Below, piece after piece: positions 40,644 to 47,161 of a DNA stretch of 58,955 nucleotides. The position numbers and the translations under genes were made by a program. Below the pieces are notes generated by a model. It was not told the origin of the DNA. It worked only from the letters and a program-made list of their open reading frames with translations, and made no database searches. Each line of letters begins with the position of its first letter. Position 1 is the first letter of the stretch. Source of the DNA: Brumimicrobium aurantiacum (GTDB lineage: Bacteria > Bacteroidota > Bacteroidia > Flavobacteriales_D > Crocinitomicaceae); assembly GCF_003402975.1 (NCBI RefSeq), contig NZ_QURB01000004.1, positions 1 to 58,955 of the forward strand. Direction: 5' to 3'.

Positions 40644-42647
40644 TTAATAATTCAATAATGCTTTTAATGCGTCTTCAAATCGGCTGTTGGCCAAGAAATT
40701 TTTCTCTAATTCCGCATCGAACGGTACAGGAGTATTTAAAGAGGCAACACGTCGTATTGGCGCATCTAGGAATTCAAAACATGCTTCATTGATTTGTGTT
40801 ACCAATTCTGCTCCTATTCCTCCTACTTCAACATCCTCATGTAAGACAATCACTTTTCCTGTTTTTTGAACAGAAGCAATCACTGTTTCCATGTCTAATG
40901 GTGCTAAAGTGCGTAAATCTATTAAATCAGCTGATATAGCTTCGTTATTTTCTAAAGTCTCTAATGCCCAATGCACACCTAGTCCATAAGTTACAATTGT
41001 AACATCATTTCCTTCTTTTAAAACAGCAGCTTTCCCAATCTCTGTCGTATAATAATCATCATATACTTCCTCTTTTAAACTACGGTATAAAAACTTGTGT
41101 TCGAAGAACAATACAGGATTTGGATCTTCAATGGCAGCGTTCAATAATCCTTTGGCATCTCCTGGAAATGCTGGATATACAATTTTTAATCCTGGAACGT
41201 GGAAAAACCATGCTTCTGTACTTTGCGAATGAAATGGTCCAGCAGCTACTCCTGCACCTGTTGGCATTCTCACAACCACATCTGCATTTTGTCCCCAGCG
41301 CCAATGCAATTTCGCTAAATTATTTACGATTTGATTAAAACCAACCGTTACAAAATCAGAAAATTGCATTTCCACCATTGCTTTCATGCCGGCAATCGAC
41401 AACCCGAGTCCAGCACCTAAAATAGCCGACTCACAAAGCGGAGTGTTACGCACTCTATCTTTTCCAAATTGCTCTACGAAGCCTTCAGTAACTTTAAAAA
41501 CACCGCCATAATCGCCAATGTCTTGTCCCATCAACACCAATTCTGGATAGCGTTCCATCGATTGTTTTAATCCATCAGAAACGGCATCAACTAATCGTTT
41601 TTCACTTTTATTTTCTGATTCAGGCGCTATAACTTCTTGTTGATGTTCGGCAAATAAATCTTTTAATTCAGTTGCTGTATCTGGTGTAATATTTTCTTCT
41701 GAACTGGCTATATCCAATCCATTTTGTATTTCTGTTTTAATTTCTTTCTTAAATCCTTCGATCATTTCATCGTTTAAAAGACCTTCTTCTTTTAAGAACA
41801 ACTCAAAATTGACAACAGGATCTTTTTTGTTCCATTCGTCTTGAATTCCTTCAGGATAATACTTCGTTCCCGAAGCTTCTTCGTGACCACGCATTCTAAA
41901 AGTCAGACATTCCAATAAAAATGGTCTTGGACGTTCTCGAATCGATTCAGCGATTTGTTGAACAGAATTAATCACTTCAAGAATGTTATTCCCATCAATT
42001 TGGTAAGCATCCATTCCGTAACCAATTCCTTTATCGATAAAATGTTTACATCTGAATTGTTCGTTACTCGGCGTTGACAATCCCCATTGATTGTTTTCAA
42101 TCGTAAAAATTGTAGGCAATTGCCAAACTGCTGCAACATTTAGCGCTTCGTGGAAATCACCTTCACTTGCTCCACCATCTCCAGAGAAAACGAGGGTTGC
42201 TTTTTTATCATTTTTGATTACTGAAGAAAGCGCAATTCCATCGGCAATTCCCAATTGTGGACCTAAGTGAGAAATCATTCCCACAATATTGTAATCCATT
42301 GTTCCAAAGTGGAAAGAACGATCACGTCCTTTGGTGAAACCAGACATTTTCCCTTGAAATTGTGCAAAAAGTCTTTCCAACGGAATATCACGAGTAGTGA
42401 AAACACCTAAGTTTCTATGCATTGGCAAGATCACCTCATCTTTTTCCATGGCCAAAGTTGTTCCGACACTAATTGCCTCTTGTCCCCATCCTGAAAACCA
42501 TTTTGAGATTTTCCCTTGACGTAGGAGAATGAGCATTTTTTCTTCGATTAAACGTGGCTTTAAGATGCGTTTATAGATGCTGACCAATTCATCATCTGAA
42601 AATTTTGTACGGTCGTAATCTATATGTCGTTGGGTTATTGTATCCAT
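40644..42647 (-). CDS. 2-oxoacid dehydrogenase E1 component, alpha-beta fusion (branched-chain type)
   Basis: A 667-residue fusion. The alpha part (about 1-320) shows KWFSGWGQEAISVGTTLAM, MHRNLGVFTTRD, FSGDGGASEGDFHEALNVAA with the thiamine diphosphate motif, ENNQWGLSTPSNEQF and RMRGHEEASGTKYY. The beta part (about 350-667) shows LMGQDIGDYGGVFKVTEG, NTPLCESAILGAGLGLSIAG, PTGAGVAAGPFHSQSTEAW and VLHEDVEVGGIGAEL. This fused E1 is the usual Bacteroidota form and acts with E2 and E3 in branched-chain 2-oxoacid oxidation. No E2 or E3 is in the window. A shared 40-base leader repeat lies just upstream. Confidence 0.9.
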   Translation of the reverse strand: MDTITQRHIDYDRTKFSDDELVSIYKRILKPRLIEEKMLILLRQGKISKWFSGWGQEAISVGTTLAMEKDEVILPMHRNLGVFTTRDIPLERLFAQFQGKMSGFTKGRDRSFHFGTMDYNIVGMISHLGPQLGIADGIALSSVIKNDKKATLVFSGDGGASEGDFHEALNVAAVWQLPTIFTIENNQWGLSTPSNEQFRCKHFIDKGIGYGMDAYQIDGNNILEVINSVQQIAESIRERPRPFLLECLTFRMRGHEEASGTKYYPEGIQDEWNKKDPVVNFELFLKEEGLLNDEMIEGFKKEIKTEIQNGLDIASSEENITPDTATELKDLFAEHQQEVIAPESENKSEKRLVDAVSDGLKQSMERYPELVLMGQDIGDYGGVFKVTEGFVEQFGKDRVRNTPLCESAILGAGLGLSIAGMKAMVEMQFSDFVTVGFNQIVNNLAKLHWRWGQNADVVVRMPTGAGVAAGPFHSQSTEAWFFHVPGLKIVYPAFPGDAKGLLNAAIEDPNPVLFFEHKFLYRSLKEEVYDDYYTTEIGKAAVLKEGNDVTIVTYGLGVHWALETLENNEAISADLIDLRTLAPLDMETVIASVQKTGKVIVLHEDVEVGGIGAELVTQINEACFEFLDAPIRRVASLNTPVPFDAELEKNFLANSRFEDALKALLNY

Positions 42648-42675
42648 TGTTTTTGTTTGACTTCAATAATTTGAC

Positions 42676-42719
42676 TAACAAACTTAACATTAATCTGCAT
42701 TTATGATGTTTGATTAAGG
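42676..42719 (-). repeat. Leader-like dispersed repeat, copy 1
   Basis: Plus-strand sequence TAACAAACTTAACATTAATC followed by TGCATTT and TGTTTGATTAAGG. On the minus strand it contains TAAGTTTG (42686-42679), a match to the -7 consensus, and ends about 30 bases before the E1 dehydrogenase start codon. Confidence 0.7.
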
Positions 42720-42841
42720 GGAAATATTGGGAATTTTAAAAAAAGGATTTCGCTAAGTCCCGAACAGTTGTCGGGACACTAAGGTGCTGAGGTTCGCAAA
42801 GAAGAAAAAAGGAAGAATTATCTATAATTTAGGTGGATTTA

Positions 42842-42927
42842 GGTAGTTTGAATGATGGAACGCTGTCCCGAAAGCTTTCGGGAACACGGATCTTCGAACG
42901 CGGATTTAACGCAGATAAACTTTCATT
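42842..42927 (-). repeat. 86-base intergenic repeat, copy A
   Basis: Starts GGTAGTTTGAATGATGGAAC, contains the palindrome TCCCGAAAGCTTTCGGGA (42866-42883) and ACACGGATCTTCGAACGCGG, and ends CTTTCATT. It is about 95 percent identical by eye to 46923-47008. It directly abuts the stop codon of the minus-strand gene ending at 42928. The nearby block 42745-42800 (TCCCGAACAGTTGTCGGGA hairpin) is another repeat-like piece. Confidence 0.8.
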
Positions 42928-43923
42928 CTAATATCCACCAATATGCCATAGTTTAATGTGATGATGTACATTTCCTTTATTACGTTCTTTAATTATTTTA
43001 AAGCCTCGTTTCCTTTTTAGCTCAAGAATTTCTAAGTTTTCTAAACCAATTTCCGACCTGTTGTAATCTATCTGAGCGTAGCTATTTTCTTGATCTGTCG
43101 TATGCCATTGGTTATAATGTATTCCTTTATAAAACTTACCTTTTCCCCACTCTGCTTGAAAATCAATTAGTGCCGCATATTGCTCAGGTAAAATATTCCC
43201 CTTTTTAATTTCATCGTAGAGCATTTCGTTTAATGATGTGTCTCTTGGTTTACTGAAATAATGAATCAGAATAAAAAAACCAAAAGTACTTTCCAGTCCG
43301 TCGTTTCTTCTTTTGTGATGCATCCATTGCTCATCTAGGCCTACAAGTCTTTCCCCCGGAAATCCAAGACTATCAATTAACGGAGTTAATTCTTTGTTCA
43401 CCATCTCCCCTAAAACTTTATTCCATTTCATTCTAATAAAGGGTTTCAACATAAAATTCCAGGGTTTCAATTCATGTTTATCTCGATATTCTTGATCGAG
43501 ATCATACATTTTATTTATGCAATTTCGGGCTTCCCAATTAACATTTCTGATGTAAATTTTTCGTAAAGAATCATACTCAAGTCGAAACGCTTCCCATCTT
43601 GAATCCTTTTTAAGTTTAACCAAAATAGGATCTTTATCAACTTCGTTAATTTTTACTCCTTCTAAAGCACCCTTTTTAATAAAGTCAAAAGCTTTTTCTA
43701 AATCATTATTTTCAATAGCAGTTTGCGTTGCAGTATATATGTGCTTTGCAAATACAAATTCATATTCTTTAAATAAGGAATCGTAAATTGCTACAGCGTC
43801 AGAATAATTAGTATCTAAAATAGCCTTTTCAGCCTTCATTCTTTGTTGATGATAACGAATATAATCCTGACAAAAAGAGATTTGAATTAAAAAGAATGTA
43901 AATAGTAGAATCAAATATTTCAT
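42928..43923 (-). CDS. Exported hypothetical protein (DUF6624-like C-terminus)
   Basis: A 331-residue protein with signal peptide (MKYLILLFTFFLIQISFCQ). Residues 20-125 look like helical TPR-type repeats (AVAIYDSLFKEYEFVFAKHI, DLEKAFDFIKKGALEGVKIN). The C-terminal half contains MYDLDQEYRD, LGFPGERLVGLDEQWMHHKR, FFILIHYFS and QYAALIDFQAEWGKGKFYKG, resembling a widespread Bacteroidota domain that I associate with DUF6624. Function unknown. The gene sits between repeats and is preceded by copy 2 of the leader repeat. Confidence 0.65.
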   Translation of the reverse strand: MKYLILLFTFFLIQISFCQDYIRYHQQRMKAEKAILDTNYSDAVAIYDSLFKEYEFVFAKHIYTATQTAIENNDLEKAFDFIKKGALEGVKINEVDKDPILVKLKKDSRWEAFRLEYDSLRKIYIRNVNWEARNCINKMYDLDQEYRDKHELKPWNFMLKPFIRMKWNKVLGEMVNKELTPLIDSLGFPGERLVGLDEQWMHHKRRNDGLESTFGFFILIHYFSKPRDTSLNEMLYDEIKKGNILPEQYAALIDFQAEWGKGKFYKGIHYNQWHTTDQENSYAQIDYNRSEIGLENLEILELKRKRGFKIIKERNKGNVHHHIKLWHIGGY

Positions 43924-43957
43924 AGAATATCATAAATTTTAAAAAGGTAATAGCTAT

Positions 43958-44002
43958 TAAACAAACTTAACATTAATCTACATTTGACTGTTTGATTAAA
44001 GG
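43958..44002 (-). repeat. Leader-like dispersed repeat, copy 2
   Basis: Plus strand TAAACAAACTTAACATTAATC then TACATTTGACTGTTTGATTA. It matches copy 1 over about 40 bases with few differences and again lies about 35 bases upstream of a minus-strand start codon, that of the hypothetical protein at 43923. Confidence 0.7.
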
Positions 44003-44037
44003 AAAATAATAGATTTCATTATTCAATTGAGATTCAT

Positions 44038-44045
44038 TAAATTTG
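44038..44045 (+). promoter_or_regulatory. Candidate -7 element of the toxin-antitoxin operon
   Basis: TAAATTTG fits the -7 consensus, 48 bases upstream of the antitoxin ATG. No TTG at the expected spacing. Confidence 0.35.
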
Positions 44046-44093
44046 TAAATAGAGTTCTTTAAATAAGTTCATTTCCTAAAGAATCTAATAAAT

Positions 44094-44312
44094 ATGAAAG
44101 CACAAGATATATATATTATTCATCCAGAGAACGAAGAGCAAGCCATTGCTTTGAAAGCATTTGCAAAAGCTTTAAAATTGAAGTTTGAAGTGACCAAGCA
44201 AAAAGCGTATAATAAGAAGTTCGTAGAAAAAATTGAAAAATCTCTAAAACAAATTGAAGATGGTGAAACTTCAAAAATTGAGGATATTGACGAATTCTTA
44301 GGTATAAATTAA
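44094..44312 (+). CDS. Antitoxin of YoeB-type module (DUF2683-like)
   Basis: A 72-residue, charged, mostly helical protein: IYIIHPENEEQAIALKAFAK, ALKLKFEVTKQKAYNKKFVE, then a glutamate/aspartate-rich C-terminus. The DUF2683-type antitoxins paired with Txe/YoeB toxins in Bacteroidota look like this. Its stop overlaps the toxin start (TAATG), a standard toxin-antitoxin junction. Autoregulation with the toxin is expected from the family. Confidence 0.82.
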   Translation: MKAQDIYIIHPENEEQAIALKAFAKALKLKFEVTKQKAYNKKFVEKIEKSLKQIEDGETSKIEDIDEFLGIN

Positions 44313-44584
44313 TGAAATACGAGTTAATTTACACGAAAGAAGCAATCGATGATTTGAACAAGTTTAAAAAATCTGGAAATAAAGTTTTGCTAAAAAAAAT
44401 TGCAACTTTATTAAAAGAAATTAAACATTCTCCTTTTAATGGAACTGGAAAACCTGAAGAATTAAAACATCAATATGCTGGTTTATGGTCTAGAAGAATT
44501 AATAGGGAACATAGACTCATTTACAAAGTTGAAGACAACATCATTACCATCACGGTCTTATCTTTAAAAGGACACTATAAATAA
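44312..44584 (+). CDS. YoeB/Txe family mRNA interferase toxin
   Basis: A 90-residue RelE-superfamily toxin. The family core is nearly complete: YTKEAIDDLNKFKKSG, HSPFNGTGKPEELKHQYAGL, WSRRINREHRLIYKVEDN and a C-terminal LKGHYK with the catalytic His-Tyr pair; the glutamate and arginine of the active site are in GKPEELK and RRINREHR. YoeB cleaves mRNA at the ribosomal A site. Overlaps its antitoxin gene by one base. It ends only 10 bases from a broken copy of the neighbouring lipoprotein gene. Confidence 0.92.
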   Translation: MKYELIYTKEAIDDLNKFKKSGNKVLLKKIATLLKEIKHSPFNGTGKPEELKHQYAGLWSRRINREHRLIYKVEDNIITITVLSLKGHYK

Positions 44585-44593
44585 AATTAGAAA

Positions 44594-44606
44594 TGATTTT
44601 TCATAT
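44594..44606 (-). pseudogene. Truncated start of a third tandem lipoprotein copy
   Basis: TGATTTTTCAT at 44594-44604 (minus strand ATGAAAAATCA) and the 2-base spacer before the preceding stop reproduce exactly the junction found between the two intact paralogues at 45611-45626. Beyond it the homology stops at once (M-K-N-H-F-stop), next to the toxin gene. It marks a lost copy. Confidence 0.6.
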
Positions 44607-45623
44607 CTACTCCGGTATTTTAACCCTACGCTCCTCTCCTGTTGCTTCATCTAAAATAGACAGAAATGAACCGTAGTAATATTCACATTCACTCATTCCA
44701 GTTGTATCCCCAATAATCCTTCTCGTAAGAATTTTAGAGCCAAGTAGACGTTGTGGGTTCATTGAATAATATGTAAAATAATTCGTGTCTATTAATGTCG
44801 TTTGGTTTGATTCATATTTGTACATTCCTTTAGAAGTGGTAAAAAAAGCGGTACTTCCATTAACTTCAATTGGTTCGGCAGTTGCTATATTATTCAGAAC
44901 AGTTAGGTCTTGATGGGTATTTGATTGAATATTAAATTTTCTCAAGTAGATATTCGAATTCATCGATTTTAAATAGATTAAGTTTTCTTCATCTAACCAA
45001 TCATAACTATCCATAGAAACAAAAAAAGATTCAATTACTGAACCATCTTCATTACAAATGGAATATTCATAATTACTTTCATCATAATATAACAGTCGCT
45101 CCCCTGAAGGACTCCATTTAGGATCACCACACAGGTCAACAGTATTTGTAAGATTAGTTAAACTATCTCCATTTGACTTAACTTTATAGATATCAGAATT
45201 TTCACCTCTAAAAACAATCCAATCTTTCACACTCCAATCAATATATGAATTCACAGCAAAATCTTCTGTAATTACTTTGGTATTATTCGTACAGAAATTA
45301 TAAACACATAGTTCATATGAAGCTCCTCCTTGTAGTATATTACTACGCATAAAAATAAACTCGAAAGGATTTGTTGGATTCACTATTGGTGAGGTGTAAC
45401 GATGCTCTTCTAAATCATAAACCATTGGAGAACTTACACAATGTTGAAAGTTCGTATCTAGTTTCACAAATGAATCTGGGTAAGGCTCACTGTGCAGCAT
45501 GTATTTATCAGGGCAATACTGAATGGAAGATGTGTTGGAAATATTGATGTCTTTCTTCTTGCATTGTGTTGCTAATAATGCAATGAATACAAAGACGATT
45601 AATATGTAGTTTTGATTTTTCAT
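44607..45623 (-). CDS. Tandem paralogous lipoprotein 1 (TolB/PD40-like propeller)
   Basis: A 338-residue lipoprotein: leader with LLATQC, cysteine near residue 21, then KKKD. The body has propeller-like blades typical of TolB/PD40 proteins: YTSPIVNPTNPFEFIFMRSN, YIDWSVKDWIVFRGENSDIY, DPKWSPSGERLLYYDESNYE, YDWLDEENLIYLKS. The first 50 and last 14 residues (ILDEATGEERRVKIPE) are nearly identical to the next gene, while the middle differs strongly. Only 2 bases separate the two genes. Function unknown. Confidence 0.75.
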   Translation of the reverse strand: MKNQNYILIVFVFIALLATQCKKKDINISNTSSIQYCPDKYMLHSEPYPDSFVKLDTNFQHCVSSPMVYDLEEHRYTSPIVNPTNPFEFIFMRSNILQGGASYELCVYNFCTNNTKVITEDFAVNSYIDWSVKDWIVFRGENSDIYKVKSNGDSLTNLTNTVDLCGDPKWSPSGERLLYYDESNYEYSICNEDGSVIESFFVSMDSYDWLDEENLIYLKSMNSNIYLRKFNIQSNTHQDLTVLNNIATAEPIEVNGSTAFFTTSKGMYKYESNQTTLIDTNYFTYYSMNPQRLLGSKILTRRIIGDTTGMSECEYYYGSFLSILDEATGEERRVKIPE

Positions 45624-45625
45624 AT

Positions 45626-46633
45626 CTACTCCGGTATTTTAACCCTACGCTCCTCTCCTGTTGCTTCGTCTAAAATGGAAATGTAAGTAGCCACATAATT
45701 TTCACATGAACCAATATTAGTAGTATCTAGGACATGTCGTTTGAATAAAATTTTCGAACCATATAAATGCTGGGCAAAACTCGATGAAAACGTAGTGTAA
45801 TTCGTATCTAAATACTCAATATTTCCATTTAAATCTACACGTATCATTGCTTCATCTATTTGGGTATAAATTCGCTGCTGGTCATCTACACTTATCTGTC
45901 CATCAGAAGGAGCAATTCCTGGGTGACTCACAATATCTGTGCTAACTCCAGTTGAAATATCATACTTTATTAACTTATTATTCCCCTGTTTGGAATAAAC
46001 AATTTCATTTTCGTTGAGCCAATCCCATGAATAAAAATATATCGGAATAGACCCTATTGTAGCACCTGTTTCATCAGCAATTTTTATGGGTGTACCTCCA
46101 ATCCAATCTGGATCTCTATACACATACTTCTCACCACTTGGAGACCACCTTGCTTCAAACCCGCTATTGACTTGTGAACTGAGACTATCCCCATTCGATT
46201 TAACTCTAACACTCCCGTTAGAACCTGTAAATATGATCCAATCTTTAATACTCCAATCTAAACCACTTCCCACATCACCTGTTAAAACGTCAAGTTTATT
46301 CGTACAGAAATTATAAACACATAATTCTCTATCATACCCCATTACAGTTGGATCAACTCTAACAAATGCGATTTCAAAAGGATTGTTGGGATTAACAACT
46401 GGTTCATCATAGATATAGTCTTCCAAAAAATACAACTCATGTGAACTCGGACAAGAACTGGTAATATCCATTATTACAAATGAATCTGGATAAGGCTCAC
46501 TGTGTAACATATATTTATCTGGACAATATTGAATGGAAGATGTATTGGGAATATTGACGTCTTTCTTCTTACACTGTGTTGCTAATAGAGCAATAAATAT
46601 AAAGGTTATTAATATATAGTTCTGATTTTTCAT
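45626..46633 (-). CDS. Tandem paralogous lipoprotein 2 (TolB/PD40-like propeller)
   Basis: A 335-residue paralogue of the protein encoded at 44607-45623, with the same leader (MKNQNYILITFIFIALLATQ, C), the same SIQYCPDKYMLHSEPYPDSF block and the same ILDEATGEERRVKIPE end. The centre keeps the blade motifs (LDWSIKDWIIFTGSNG, EARWSPSGEKYVYRD, YSWDWLNENEIVYSK) but otherwise diverges. It starts 4 bases after the stop of the orphan T9SS domain, so this array may have grown by repeated duplication behind a lost secreted protein gene. Confidence 0.75.
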   Translation of the reverse strand: MKNQNYILITFIFIALLATQCKKKDVNIPNTSSIQYCPDKYMLHSEPYPDSFVIMDITSSCPSSHELYFLEDYIYDEPVVNPNNPFEIAFVRVDPTVMGYDRELCVYNFCTNKLDVLTGDVGSGLDWSIKDWIIFTGSNGSVRVKSNGDSLSSQVNSGFEARWSPSGEKYVYRDPDWIGGTPIKIADETGATIGSIPIYFYSWDWLNENEIVYSKQGNNKLIKYDISTGVSTDIVSHPGIAPSDGQISVDDQQRIYTQIDEAMIRVDLNGNIEYLDTNYTTFSSSFAQHLYGSKILFKRHVLDTTNIGSCENYVATYISILDEATGEERRVKIPE

Positions 46634-46637
46634 ATCA

Positions 46638-46892
46638 TTAGTTTTTAATGAATTTGATATTCTCTGAATGCTTACCTAATAGTACGTGATAAAAGTAGAT
46701 TCCGTTGGCAAAAGAACTGGTATTTACTTTTAATTCGATTTGTTTGGCGGAAGGCTTACCCTCATACACCTGCTTAATCAATCTTCCATGGATATCGTAC
46801 ACATCAACATTTAATTCTTTATTTTCTGTATTTGTAATCATATTGGTTTCTTTAGGATCTGTTACACTAACAAACTTAACATTATTCTGTAT
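46638..46892 (-). pseudogene. Orphan T9SS C-terminal sorting domain, N-terminus lost
   Basis: From ATG 46841 the 67-residue frame is nothing but a type A sorting domain: LNVDVYDIHGRLIKQVYEGK, NTSSFANGIYFYHVLLGKHS, ENIKFIKN. The same frame stays open upstream to 46892 (reading FVSVTDPKETN), then meets a stop inside repeat copy 3. No signal peptide or cargo domain remains, so it is most likely the tail of a destroyed secreted protein gene. Confidence 0.7.
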
Positions 46893-46894
46893 TT
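46867..46894 (-). repeat. Leader-like dispersed repeat, copy 3 (short)
   Basis: Plus strand CTAACAAACTTAACATTATTC then TGTATTTA, matching copies 1 and 2 over 28 bases. It lies just upstream of the orphan T9SS domain and overlaps the point where the frame breaks. Confidence 0.65.
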
Positions 46895-46922
46895 AAGGTA
46901 TTTTATTTATGATATAGGTTTG

Positions 46923-47008
46923 GGTAGTTTGGATGATGGAACACTGTCCCGAAAGCTTTCGGGAACACGGATCTTCGAACGCGGATTTAGCGCCGATAAA
47001 CTTTCATT
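46923..47008 (-). repeat. 86-base intergenic repeat, copy B
   Basis: Same unit as 42842-42927, with palindrome TCCCGAAAGCTTTCGGGA at 46947-46964. Its right end forms a separate hairpin: CGCCGATAAACT (46991-47002) pairs with AGTTTATCGGCG (47022-47033), followed by TTTT on the plus strand. Confidence 0.8.
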
Positions 47009-47073
47009 ACCAAAACATGATAGTTTATCGGCGTTTTCGGCTTTCCAATACAGCGAAAAATATAGTTTAATAT

Positions 47074-47109
47074 CTACTCCGGAATTTTATCCTTACTCTT
47101 CTCCCCATC
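47074..47109 (-). pseudogene. Residual 3' end of another lipoprotein copy
   Basis: The minus strand reads D-G-E-K-S-K-D-K-I-P-E-stop, aligned with the conserved GEERRVKIPE-stop end of the two tandem lipoproteins; the nucleotide match continues past the stop (ATATCTACTCCGG). Upstream the frame is not coding. It is a fragment of a deleted paralogue. Confidence 0.55.
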
Positions 47110-47161
47110 GCTGCAGCTAGATTTCATCTCGTGGTTCCATTAAATCCTTAAAAGCAGTTTT

